A DNA stretch of 64,000 bases from Dietzia sp032248695 (lineage in GTDB: Bacteria > Actinomycetota > Actinomycetes > Mycobacteriales > Mycobacteriaceae): NCBI RefSeq assembly GCF_032248695.1, contig NZ_JAVHXC010000001.1, positions 620,001 through 684,000 on the forward strand. Reading direction: 5' to 3'. A model generated the notes under the pieces. It had not been told where the DNA came from and did no database searches. It saw only the letters and a program-made list of their open reading frames with translations. A program made the position numbers and the translations under genes. Of this stretch, positions 8,355 to 16,631 are shown one piece after another. The stretch's first letter is position 1; each line of letters opens with the position of its first letter.

Positions 8355-9497
8355 TCAGAGCAGCTCGATGATGGTGGCGTTGGCCTGGCCGCCACCCTCA
8401 CACATCGTCTGCAGGCCGTACTTGATGCCCTCGTTCTTCATGTGGTGGACGAGGTCGGCGAAGATGCGCGCGCCGGAGCCGCCGAGCGGGTGCCCGAGCG
8501 CGATCGCGCCGCCGTTCGGGTTGAGCTTGGCCGGGTCGGCGCCCGTGTCGGCCAGCCACGCCATCGGCACGGAGGCGAACGCCTCGTTGACCTCGAAGAC
8601 CCCGATGTCGTCGATCGTCAGACCCGACTTCTGCAGGGCCTTGACCGTCGCCGGGATCGGAGCGGTGAGCATGATGACCGGGTCGTCACCCGCGAGGGTC
8701 GCGGTGTGCACGCGAGCGAGCGGCGTGCAGCCGTACTTCGCGGCCGCCTCCTCGCTCATCACCAGGATCGCCGCCGACCCGTCGGAGATCTGCGAGGCGT
8801 TGCCCGCGTGGATGACACCGTCCTCCTTGAACGGGGTCTTGAGCCCTGCGAGCCCCTCGACGGTGCTGCCGCGGCGGATCCCCTGGTCCGTGTCGAACAC
8901 GCCGTCCGGGGTGGTCACCGGCAAGATGTGCCCGGCGAAGAACCCTGCGTCCTGCGCGGCAGCGGCCTTCTCGTGCGAGGCCACGGCGAACTCGTCGAGC
9001 TGGGTGCGGGAGAAGCCCCACCGCTCGGCGATCATCTCGGCGCCCACACCCTGATTGGGCGCGATGCCGTTGTACCGGTCCATGAACTGCTGCCCGTAGG
9101 GGAACGAGTCGGAGGACACGTGCGAGCCCATCGGCACGCGGGTCATCGACTCCACGCCGCCGGCCACGACGACGTCGTGGTACCCGGACTCGACCACCGC
9201 GACGGCGAAGCTCAACGCCTGCTGGGACGACCCGCACTGCCGGTCGATCGTCACGCCGTTGACCGTCTCGGGCCACCCGGCGGACAGGGCGGCGGTCCGG
9301 GCGATGTCACCGGCCTGCTCACCGGCCTGGGTGACACAACCCCAGATGACGTCCTCGACGATCGCCGGGTCGATCCCCGCCCGCTCGACGAGCCCGTTCA
9401 GCACCACGCCGGACAGGTCGGCCGGGTGCACCCCGGCGAGGCCACCCTTGCGCTTACCCACCGCGCTGCGCACGGCCTCCACGATCACTGCACCCAT
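8355..9497 (-). CDS. Thiolase (acetyl-CoA acyltransferase type)
   Basis: A 380-residue thiolase II-fold enzyme that cleaves a 3-ketoacyl-CoA with CoA. Nucleophile Cys88 is in DRQCGSSQQA, His336 in GGAIALGHPLGGSGAR and the second Cys366 in MCEGGGQANATII, so the catalytic set is complete. ATG 9497 is chosen because GGAAG lies just upstream; the in-frame ATG at 9560 has no such site. It is the last gene of the block that runs from the CoA ligase at 15838. In a levulinate-like pathway it would release acetyl-CoA and a shortened acyl-CoA. Confidence 0.92.
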   Translation of the reverse strand: MGAVIVEAVRSAVGKRKGGLAGVHPADLSGVVLNGLVERAGIDPAIVEDVIWGCVTQAGEQAGDIARTAALSAGWPETVNGVTIDRQCGSSQQALSFAVAVVESGYHDVVVAGGVESMTRVPMGSHVSSDSFPYGQQFMDRYNGIAPNQGVGAEMIAERWGFSRTQLDEFAVASHEKAAAAQDAGFFAGHILPVTTPDGVFDTDQGIRRGSTVEGLAGLKTPFKEDGVIHAGNASQISDGSAAILVMSEEAAAKYGCTPLARVHTATLAGDDPVIMLTAPIPATVKALQKSGLTIDDIGVFEVNEAFASVPMAWLADTGADPAKLNPNGGAIALGHPLGGSGARIFADLVHHMKNEGIKYGLQTMCEGGGQANATIIELL

Positions 9498-9567
9498 GTG
9501 CTTCTTCCTTCTCTCTCGTGCGTCCCCCGGCGCCGGTCGCCCCGGCCACTGGTAGGACATCCTAGGG

Positions 9568-10773
9568 TTATCCGATGTACGGCGGGGTCTTCTTCAGCTC
9601 GCCGCGCGCGATCGTGCGACGGTGGACGGCGTCCGGCCCGTCGACGATGCGCAGGGCACGCGCCCACGCGTAGAAGTACGCGAGCGGGGTGTCGTCGGAG
9701 ACGCCGGCGCCGCCGAAGACCTCGATGGCCCGGTCGATGACCGCGCACGCCACCTGCGGCGCGATCACCTTGATCGCCGAGATCTCGAAACGGGCGTCCT
9801 TGGCGCCGACGGTGTCGATCATCCACGCGCAGTGCTGGACCTGCAGACGCGCCTGGTCGATCTCGATCCGCGAGTTGGCGATGTGCTCCTGGACCACGCC
9901 CTGGCTCGCCAGGGAGCCACCGAACGCGTGGCGGGACTTGGCGCGGTCGACCATGAGCGCGAGCGCCCGCTCGGCCATACCGATGGCGCGCATCGCGTGG
10001 TGGATCCGGCCCGGCCCGAGACGCGCCTGGGCGATCGCGAAGCCGGCGCCCTCCTCACCGAGCAGGTTCTCGGCGGGCACCCGGACGTTGTCGAACACCA
10101 ACTCGCAGTGCCCGTGCTGGTCCTGGTAGCCGAACAGCGGGAGGTTCCGCTCGATCCGCAGGCCCGGGGTGTCGCGCGGGACGAGGACCATGGACTGCTG
10201 TCGGTGGGTCTCGGCGTCCGGGTCGGTCTTGCCCATCACGATGAGGATCTCGCAGCGGGTGTCGGCGATGCCGGTGATCCACCACTTGCGGCCGTTGATG
10301 ACGTACTCGTCGCCCTCGCGCCGGATGACGGTCTGGATATTGGTCGCGTCGGAGGAGGCGACGTCGGGCTCGGTCATCGCGTACGCCGAGCGGATCTTCC
10401 CCTCCTTGAGCGGCTCGAGGTACTTCGCCTTCTGCTCGTCGGTGCCGAACAGGTGGAAGGTCTCCATGTTCCCGGTGTCGGGGGCCTGCGAGTTGATCGC
10501 CTCGGGGGCTATCACGGGCGACCAGCCGGTGATCTCGGAGACGGCGGCGAACTCGAGGTTGGAGATGCCCGACCACTCGGGCAGGAAGAGGTTCCACAGG
10601 CCGCGGCGCCGGGCCTCGGCCTTGAGGTCCTCCATGATCGGCGGGTAGGCGTTGTCGCCGTGCTCGCGCAGGTAGGCCGACCACACGGGTTCGGCCGGGA
10701 AGACGTGCTCCCGCATGAACTCCCACATGTTCTCCTGCAGCTCGAGGCTGCGCTGACTGTGAGCGAATTCCAT
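9568..10773 (-). CDS. ACAD10/ACAD11-type acyl-CoA dehydrogenase (LvaC-like)
   Basis: A 401-residue flavoprotein of the acyl-CoA dehydrogenase superfamily. Motifs include AMTEPDVASSDATN, YVINGRKWWITGIAD, ARLGPGRIHHAMRAIGMAERAL and a C-terminal IVDGPDAVHRRTIARGELKK, which replaces the usual EGTSEIQ segment. This C-terminus is typical of the ACAD10/ACAD11 branch. In vertebrates that branch is fused to a kinase domain of the type encoded here at 11651. In the bacterial levulinate pathway the LvaC homologue eliminates phosphate from a phosphorylated 4-hydroxyacyl-CoA. ATG 10773 follows AGGAG; the frame is open far upstream but without a comparable site. 59% of its neighbourhood logic rests on gene context: SDR and kinase genes lie directly upstream. 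Confidence 0.85.
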   Translation of the reverse strand: MEFAHSQRSLELQENMWEFMREHVFPAEPVWSAYLREHGDNAYPPIMEDLKAEARRRGLWNLFLPEWSGISNLEFAAVSEITGWSPVIAPEAINSQAPDTGNMETFHLFGTDEQKAKYLEPLKEGKIRSAYAMTEPDVASSDATNIQTVIRREGDEYVINGRKWWITGIADTRCEILIVMGKTDPDAETHRQQSMVLVPRDTPGLRIERNLPLFGYQDQHGHCELVFDNVRVPAENLLGEEGAGFAIAQARLGPGRIHHAMRAIGMAERALALMVDRAKSRHAFGGSLASQGVVQEHIANSRIEIDQARLQVQHCAWMIDTVGAKDARFEISAIKVIAPQVACAVIDRAIEVFGGAGVSDDTPLAYFYAWARALRIVDGPDAVHRRTIARGELKKTPPYIG

Positions 10774-10811
10774 TGTTTCTACTCCTGTAGGGGTTGTGGA
10801 CGCGGACGCGG

Positions 10812-11654
10812 TCAGTGCAGTGTCATCCCGCCGTCGACCACGAGGGTCGCGCCGGTGATGAAGGACGAGGCGTCGGAGGCGAGGAAGACCAGCGCGGAGT
10901 CGAGTTCGGCCTGCTGCCCGAGCCGCCCGAAGATGGTGCTGCCGGTGATGTCCGCGAGCATCTGCTCGGGGATCTCGTCGGTCATCTCGGAGGCGAAGTA
11001 CCCGGGGGCGAGGGCGTTGACGCGGATGCCGCGGCGGCTCCCCCACTGGTGGGCCAGGTCGCGGGTCAGTCCGAGGACGGCCGCCTTCGTCGCCGAGTAG
11101 GCGGCCTGGGGCGCGAAGCCGGCGGTCAGGCCCAGCACGCTGGCGACGTTGACGATGCTGGAGCCGGGCTCCATCACCGCAGCGCACTCCTTGGCCGCCC
11201 AGTACGCGCCGTTGAGGTTGACGTCGACCACACCGCGGAACTGTTCGGGCGTCTCCTTGAGGGCGGGCACGGCGGTGCCGAGTCCGGCGTTGTTGACCAG
11301 GACGTCGATGCGGCCGTGGGTGTCCACGGCTGTACGGACCATCGCCGCGCAGGCGTCGGGGTCGGCCACGTCGCAGGCCACGGTCGAGGCGGTGCCGCCG
11401 GCCCCGCGGAGCTCCTCAGCGAGGGCCTCGAGCCGGTCGCGGCGCCGGGCGGCGAGCACGACGGTCGCGCCGGCCGAGGACAGCGCGCGGGCGAACCCCG
11501 CCCCGAGGCCGGAGGACGCGCCGGTGATCACGGCGACGCGGCCGTCCAGCCGGAACCGGTCCAGGACGGGCACCGCCGACTGCGGTCCCGTGCGCGGGTC
11601 GACGGGGGCCGGCGCACCGGGGGCTGCGGCGCCGGGGGTCGGGTCGGTCATCAC
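10812..11654 (-). CDS. SDR-family oxidoreductase
   Basis: A 280-residue classical SDR with an extra Pro/Ala-rich N-terminal tail of about 35 residues before the fold. Cofactor motif TGASSGLGAGFA, NNAG motif, Ser in NVASVLG and catalytic YSATK are all present. The start is GTG at 11654, which overlaps the kinase stop (GTGA); an ATG follows directly at 11651. It lies between kinase and acyl-CoA dehydrogenase genes in one transcription unit. By analogy with LvaD it could reduce a 4-ketoacyl-CoA to the 4-hydroxyacyl-CoA that the kinase phosphorylates; that is inference from context. Confidence 0.85.
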   Translation of the reverse strand: MMTDPTPGAAAPGAPAPVDPRTGPQSAVPVLDRFRLDGRVAVITGASSGLGAGFARALSSAGATVVLAARRRDRLEALAEELRGAGGTASTVACDVADPDACAAMVRTAVDTHGRIDVLVNNAGLGTAVPALKETPEQFRGVVDVNLNGAYWAAKECAAVMEPGSSIVNVASVLGLTAGFAPQAAYSATKAAVLGLTRDLAHQWGSRRGIRVNALAPGYFASEMTDEIPEQMLADITGSTIFGRLGQQAELDSALVFLASDASSFITGATLVVDGGMTLH

Positions 11655-12724
11655 TGGGCCCCTTTCCGGGAGTCGAGGATGGAGTGGCCGTGGTCGACGA
11701 GCTCGCGGATCTGCGGGCCGATGTCGCCGAAGTCCTGTCCGGCCATGGCGCCGGACTCCGAGCGGGTCGCGACGCCCTGGGCGATCGCCGCGAACTTGAA
11801 GGTGGCGAACGCCAGGTACCAGGGCATCTGGGACGGGTCCGTGCCGGTCGCGTCGCAGTACCGGTCGAGGAGTCGCTGCGGACCGGGCCAGCCGGGCTCG
11901 GTGGTGATGGTGGGGATCAGCGGCACCGTCGGCCCCTCGGGGTCGCCCCAGTACAGGACCGTCTGTGCGAGGTCGGCGACGGGATCGCCGAGGGTGGACA
12001 GCTCCCAGTCGAGGATCGCCTTGATGCGACCCGGGTCGTCGGGGTCCACGACGTAGTTGTCCAGGCGGTAGTCACCGTGGGTGATCCGCGACGACGGCGA
12101 GGTGGGCATGCTCTCGCGCAGACGGGCCGCCAGGTCGGGCAGGCGCTCGGCCCGGACGGACTCACTGGACTTCTCCGACTGGCCCAGCCAGCGTCGGATC
12201 TGCCGCTCCAGATAACCCTCCGGGCGACCGAGATCACCCAGGCCGACCGCCTCCTGGTCCACGGCGTGGAGCGCGACCAGGGCATCGATCTGGGCGTCGG
12301 CCATGGCCGCCTTGTCGTCGTCGGACTCGGCGAAGCCCGGCGGCAACACGTCACGGATGACGTGGCCGACCACCTTCTCCATCACGTAGTACGGCACGCC
12401 CAGGTCCTCACCGGTGGTCTCGTTGAGCACCACCTTCGCCACCGGTACGTCGGTGCCCGCGAGACCGAGCTGGATGCGCGCCTCGCGCCCCATGTCGTGG
12501 GCGCTCGGCAGCAGCTCCCCGGTCGGCGGGCGCCGCAGGATCAGCTCGCCCGCGTCGGAGCGGAGCGTGAACGTGAGGTTCGACTTGCCTCCGGCGATGA
12601 GCTCGGCGTCGAAGTCGGCCCACGCCCGGTCGCCCGTGGCCTCGACGAGCCTCGGGCCCACGATGTCGGGGCGGAGCAACTGGTCGAGGGGCAGGCCCGT
12701 CGACTCGGACGATGATGTGGTCAT
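11651..12724 (-). CDS. Aminoglycoside-phosphotransferase-fold kinase, candidate 4-hydroxyacyl-CoA kinase (LvaA / ACAD10-11 kinase type)
   Basis: A 357-residue APH-family protein. The catalytic loop HGDYRLDN lies at residues 216-223 (catalytic Asp218, Asn223) and the Mg-binding ILDWE at 237-241. The ATP-lysine region is near GELILRRPP. It does not modify antibiotics by context: it lies in an operon with an ACAD10/11-type dehydrogenase, an SDR and a CoA ligase. In that setting this family phosphorylates the 4-hydroxyl of 4-hydroxyacyl-CoA so the partner dehydrogenase can eliminate it. Start 12724 has GAGGA eight bases upstream. The longer in-frame ATG at 12769 has no ribosome-binding site and nearly abuts the transporter stop. 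Confidence 0.85.
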   Translation of the reverse strand: MTTSSSESTGLPLDQLLRPDIVGPRLVEATGDRAWADFDAELIAGGKSNLTFTLRSDAGELILRRPPTGELLPSAHDMGREARIQLGLAGTDVPVAKVVLNETTGEDLGVPYYVMEKVVGHVIRDVLPPGFAESDDDKAAMADAQIDALVALHAVDQEAVGLGDLGRPEGYLERQIRRWLGQSEKSSESVRAERLPDLAARLRESMPTSPSSRITHGDYRLDNYVVDPDDPGRIKAILDWELSTLGDPVADLAQTVLYWGDPEGPTVPLIPTITTEPGWPGPQRLLDRYCDATGTDPSQMPWYLAFATFKFAAIAQGVATRSESGAMAGQDFGDIGPQIRELVDHGHSILDSRKGAQ

Positions 12725-12776
12725 ACAGGGATCCTCGCGCTTGGTGGGCGGGCGGGTGGGCGTTGTCATGAACGGG

Positions 12777-14129
12777 TCAGTGCTGTCCGACCCGGTGCAG
12801 GTCGTGGCCCCGGGTCTCCTTCATGACGGCGGTGGCGATCATCGTGCACACGCACAGGGCGATGATGTAGGCGCTGATCATCCAGTACAGGTCCCACTCG
12901 ATGAACTGGGCGTTGAGGTACGGGGCGCTGCCGCCGAACACGGCGACCGACAGGGAGTAGGCGAACCCGATGCCGGCGGTGCGCATCTTGGTGGGGAACG
13001 CCTCGGACATGAACGAGGACAGGATCGACCCGGCGGCCGCGACGAACGTCATCGCGATGAGCGAGGCCACGAACAGCGTCCACGGGCGCTCGTCGATCAT
13101 CCCCATCAGCACGGGAGTGGTGATGATGGTGCCGACACCGAAGATGAAGATCACCGGGCGACGGCCGATGTGGTCCGAGAGCAGGCCCCACAGCGGCAGG
13201 GTGCACAGGGCGATGAGCTGGCTGGCGAAGATCATCCAGAACGCGGACTCGGAGTCCATGTCACGCTGCGTGATGGCGAACGTCGAGGCGTACGAGCTCC
13301 ACGTGTAGTGCGCGACCGTGATGCCGGAGACCATGGCCACGACCAGGGCGATCGCGCCGGCCAGCTTGCGCCGGGAGAACGTGACGGTGGTGCCGGACGC
13401 CTCGGCCACGGCCGCGGCCTTGTCGAAGACGTCGGACTCCTCCATGCCGCGGCGCAGGTACAGCACGAACAGCGCGAAGACGGCGCCGAGCAGGAACGGC
13501 ACGCGCCAGCCCCACTCGCCCACCGCGCTCTCGGACAGCACGGCGGTGATGCCGCCGCCGATGCCGTAGGCGATCACCGTGCCGCCCATGATGGCGACGA
13601 ACACGAGACTGCCCCACATGCCACGACGGTGCGGGGGCGCGATCTCGGCGACGTAGCTGTAGGCGGTCGCCGACTCGCCCCCGTGGGCGAAGCCCTGGAC
13701 CATGCGGCACAGGAGCAGCAGGCCGGAGGCGACGATCCCGAGCGCGCCGTAGGTCGGCAGCAGGCCGATGAGCAGGCTCGCGCCGGCCATCATGAGCATG
13801 GTGGTGATGAGGACGAACTTGCGCCCCTTGACGTCGGCGATCCGGCCGAACACGATCCCGCCGAGCGGGCGCATGAGGAAGCCGACGGCGAAGACGGCCA
13901 GAGTTGCCAACAGCGCCGAGACCGGGTTGTCGTTGTTGAACATCGCGGCGGCGATGTAGGGAGCGAACACCGCGTACGCGGTCCACTCGTACCACTCGAA
14001 GAGCTGCCCGGTCGTGCTCGCCGCGAGCGACCGGATGTTCCCGCGGTTGCCCTTGGCGGGCCGCACGGGAGCGGCGGTGCCGGCGGCGGTGCCTCCGGCG
14101 TCGCCGGGGTTCAGGGTGGCGTCGGCCAT
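12777..14129 (-). CDS. MFS transporter, metabolite:H+ symporter (MHS) family
   Basis: A 450-residue membrane protein with about twelve hydrophobic segments. MHS hallmarks are visible: FEWYEWTAYAVFAPYIA in the first segment, FGRIADVKGRKFVL in loop 2-3, QGFAHGGESATAYSYVAE and LSDHIGRRPV in loop 8-9. Relatives (KgtP, ProP, ShiA, citrate permeases) import organic acids or betaines with protons. The gene sits between the CoA ligase and the kinase, so it likely imports the acid the ligase activates. Start 14129 has AAGGA upstream; the longer ATG at 14174 overlaps the ligase end. Confidence 0.9.
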   Translation of the reverse strand: MADATLNPGDAGGTAAGTAAPVRPAKGNRGNIRSLAASTTGQLFEWYEWTAYAVFAPYIAAAMFNNDNPVSALLATLAVFAVGFLMRPLGGIVFGRIADVKGRKFVLITTMLMMAGASLLIGLLPTYGALGIVASGLLLLCRMVQGFAHGGESATAYSYVAEIAPPHRRGMWGSLVFVAIMGGTVIAYGIGGGITAVLSESAVGEWGWRVPFLLGAVFALFVLYLRRGMEESDVFDKAAAVAEASGTTVTFSRRKLAGAIALVVAMVSGITVAHYTWSSYASTFAITQRDMDSESAFWMIFASQLIALCTLPLWGLLSDHIGRRPVIFIFGVGTIITTPVLMGMIDERPWTLFVASLIAMTFVAAAGSILSSFMSEAFPTKMRTAGIGFAYSLSVAVFGGSAPYLNAQFIEWDLYWMISAYIIALCVCTMIATAVMKETRGHDLHRVGQH

Positions 14130-14170
14130 GTCGTGTGTCCTTCGGTCTGAGGGGTCGATCGGGGTGGTGG

Positions 14171-15838
14171 TCACGGACGGTCGGGGGCGTGCGCGTCGCG
14201 GAGTTCGCGACGACGGATCTTCCCGGTCTGGGTCTTGGGCAGCTCGGGGACGAGGTGGATCTCGGCCGGCCGCTTGTAGGCGGCCAGACGGTCGGCGGCG
14301 AACGCGATGAGCTCGTCCTCGGTGGCCGTGCGGCCGGCCTTGAGCGAGACGAACGCGGCGACCTTCTCCCCGCGGTACTCGTCGGGCAGTCCCACGACGG
14401 CGGCCTCGAACACCGCGTCGTGCTCGTAGAGGGCGTCCTCGACCTCGCGCGGCCAGACCTTGTACCCGGAGGCGTTGATCTGGTCCTTGAGGCGGTCGAC
14501 GAGGTAGACCCAGCCGGCGGCGTCCATGACGGCGACGTCTCCGGTGTGCAGCCGCCCGGCGGGCATGGTCGCGGCGGTGGCCTCCTCGTTGCGCCAGTAG
14601 CCGGAGACGATCTGTGGCCCGGACAGGACGAGCTCGCCCTGCTCGCCCGGTGCGACGGGCGTGTCGTCGGGGCCGACGACCTCGGCGTCGATCCCGGGCA
14701 ACGGCACGCCGATCGACAGGGTGCCGCTCGCCTCGTCGACCGGCGCCCGCAGGCCCGGCGGGACGGCGATGACACCGGACGTCGTCTCCGTCATGCCGTA
14801 GCCGTTGTGGATGTAGTGCCCGAACCGCTCGGCGAACCGCTCGACCGTCGACGGGGGGATCGGGGCGCCGCCGCTGTAGAGGGTCTTGACCGCCGCGAAG
14901 TGCTCAGGGCCCGCGTCGTCCAGGCGCATGAGCGCGTTGTAGGCGGTGATCGAACCGATCGTGAACGTCACGCCGTGCTCGCGGAACGCGTCGAGAACGA
15001 CCTCGGGCCGGAAGCGGCCCGCGAAGACGAGGGTCGCGTCGCCGACGAGGGCGAGCGTGGCGTTGATGACGGCACCCGTGATGTGGAACAGCGGGGCGAT
15101 GGCCAGGACGACGTCCCCCGGCGCCACGTCGACGAAGTCGGCGAAGCTCCGCGCCACCGCGACGACGTTGCCGTGGGAGTTCATGGCACCCTTGGGCGGC
15201 CCGGTGGTGCCCGACGTGTACGTGAGCAGCGCCAGGTCCTCGGGCGTGACCGGGACCGATTCGGGCGTGCGGCCCTCGAACTGACGGATCAGGTCGACGA
15301 GGTCGCCGTCCGCCGAGGGTTCCGCCGGCAGGTCGTCGCCGAATGCGCGGGAGTCGTTCCGCGTCTGCAGATCGCGCTCGTCGGTGCTGACGACCCACGC
15401 GACGTCCGTGCCGGTCACGGCGTCCCGGATCGCCGGGACGTCACGGTCGGTGGCGATGATCCCCACCGCTCCGGAGTCGGCGACCGGGAGTCGCAGCTCG
15501 CGGCCGAAGTACATGGGGTTGAGCACCACAGCGGCCGCGCCGATCTTCCACAGCGCGAGCATCGCCAGGGCGTACTGGGGGATGTTCTGCAGGTGGATGC
15601 CCACTCGGTCACCCGGCGCCACGCCGCGGACCTGGAGCGCCGTGGCCAGCGCGTCGGACATCGCGTCGACCTCGCGCGCGGACAGCTCGGTGTCGAAGTA
15701 GGCGATCGCCGCCCGCTCCGGCGCGGCGGCGACGCGCTCGCGCCACGCCTCGACCAGTGTCGAACGTCGCGCCACCGCGCTCTCGTCGAGCCCTGGACGG
15801 TACAGCTCCCGCCATGGTCGCGGGTCGCTCTGACTCAT
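14171..15838 (-). CDS. AMP-dependent acyl-CoA synthetase (FadD-like)
   Basis: A 555-residue ANL-superfamily ligase that activates a carboxylic acid to its CoA ester through an acyl-AMP. The P-loop TYTSGTTGPPKGAM, A5 motif NGYGMTETT, A7 TGDVAVMDAAGWVYLVDR, A8 hinge and C-terminal Lys in PKTQTGKIRR are all intact. ATG 15838 has GGGAGGAG directly upstream; the longer in-frame start would run over the operator at 15876-15893. It is the first gene of the minus-strand unit ligase, transporter, kinase, SDR, acyl-CoA dehydrogenase, thiolase. The operator between it and the divergent TetR gene points to substrate-induced control. Confidence 0.92.
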   Translation of the reverse strand: MSQSDPRPWRELYRPGLDESAVARRSTLVEAWRERVAAAPERAAIAYFDTELSAREVDAMSDALATALQVRGVAPGDRVGIHLQNIPQYALAMLALWKIGAAAVVLNPMYFGRELRLPVADSGAVGIIATDRDVPAIRDAVTGTDVAWVVSTDERDLQTRNDSRAFGDDLPAEPSADGDLVDLIRQFEGRTPESVPVTPEDLALLTYTSGTTGPPKGAMNSHGNVVAVARSFADFVDVAPGDVVLAIAPLFHITGAVINATLALVGDATLVFAGRFRPEVVLDAFREHGVTFTIGSITAYNALMRLDDAGPEHFAAVKTLYSGGAPIPPSTVERFAERFGHYIHNGYGMTETTSGVIAVPPGLRAPVDEASGTLSIGVPLPGIDAEVVGPDDTPVAPGEQGELVLSGPQIVSGYWRNEEATAATMPAGRLHTGDVAVMDAAGWVYLVDRLKDQINASGYKVWPREVEDALYEHDAVFEAAVVGLPDEYRGEKVAAFVSLKAGRTATEDELIAFAADRLAAYKRPAEIHLVPELPKTQTGKIRRRELRDAHAPDRP

Positions 15839-15875
15839 CTCGCTCCTCCCGTCAGCGCCGGTTCCGACGTAGCCG

Positions 15876-15893
15876 ACCGAGCGATCGCTCGGT
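15876..15893. promoter_or_regulatory. Perfect 18-bp palindrome, probable TetR operator
   Basis: ACCGAGCGATCGCTCGGT is a perfect inverted repeat lying between the divergent CoA ligase (15838) and TetR-family (15951) genes. Its position, symmetry and length fit a TetR dimer site controlling both genes. A possible minus-strand -35, TTGACA (complement of 15925-15930), lies upstream of it, though the -10 is not clear. Confidence 0.7.
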
Positions 15894-15950
15894 GTGCCAT
15901 AGTGTTGCCCACACCACATTCGGTGTCAAGCGGAGGGCGGTTATAGGGTG

Positions 15951-16577
15951 ATGGAGATGAGCGAGGAGATCGCGACCACGGCGAACTGGCGCGAGTTCGG
16001 GGATGACGCGCTCTCCCCTCCCCTACGCGCCGCGCTGGGGGTGTTCGCGCGCCACGGGTATCACGGGGCCTCGATCCGGATGATCGCCGAGGCCGCCGGA
16101 CTGTCGGTGCCCGGCCTCTACCACCACTACCGTTCGAAGCAGGCGATCCTCGCCGCCCTGGTCGACGCCGCGATGGCCGAGATGCTCGGGAACACCGCGG
16201 CGGCCGCTGATGATGCGGGCGACGATCCGGTCACCCGGTTCGAGAACGTGGTGGAATGCCTGGCCCGCTTCCACATGGCGCGGCGCGACCAGGCCTTCGT
16301 CGCCTCCACCGAGATGCGCAGCATGGATCCCGAGGTACGCGCCCATCACGTGGCACAGCGCGACGCCCAGCAGGCGATGATCGAGGACGCCATCCGCGCG
16401 GGTGTCGAGTCCGGCGACTTCTCGTGCGAGTACCCCGAGGACGCCGCGCGCGCGATCGCCTCGCTGTGCGTGTCGATCGCGAACTGGTACCGACCCGACG
16501 GGCCGCTGAGCGCGGACGACGTGGTGTGCCGCCACGTCGAGTTCGCCCGCCGGATGGTCGGCGCGGCCGCCCACTGA
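15951..16577 (+). CDS. TetR-family transcriptional regulator
   Basis: A 208-residue repressor. The N-terminal helix-turn-helix reads ASIRMIAEAAGLSVPGLYHHY followed by RSKQAIL (about residues 40-67), the standard TetR pattern. The rest is an all-helical ligand-binding and dimerisation domain with SIANWYRPDGPLS near the C-terminus, a segment common in regulators of acyl-CoA catabolism. Three start codons share the frame: GTG 15948, ATG 15951 and ATG 15957. TATAGG at 15942-15947 could be a -10 for a leaderless message starting at 15951-15957. It should bind the palindrome at 15876-15893 and be released by the acid or acyl-CoA handled by the divergent operon. Confidence 0.9.
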   Translation: MEMSEEIATTANWREFGDDALSPPLRAALGVFARHGYHGASIRMIAEAAGLSVPGLYHHYRSKQAILAALVDAAMAEMLGNTAAAADDAGDDPVTRFENVVECLARFHMARRDQAFVASTEMRSMDPEVRAHHVAQRDAQQAMIEDAIRAGVESGDFSCEYPEDAARAIASLCVSIANWYRPDGPLSADDVVCRHVEFARRMVGAAAH

Positions 16578-16631
16578 CCCGCCGGGCGTCGCGACCACCA
16601 GAACCGGGAACCCCCCGTGACTCCCGCCTGG

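Noticed and set aside
11651..12724. Aminoglycoside resistance gene
   Set aside because: The fold is shared, but the operon context (CoA ligase, ACAD10/11-type dehydrogenase, SDR, thiolase) points to acyl-CoA metabolism. The same holds for 26430-27416.
12414..14150. A 578-codon plus-strand open frame over the MHS transporter
   Set aside because: Composition (His, Glu, Asp, Gly, Arg) is that expected antisense to a membrane protein; no domain recognised.
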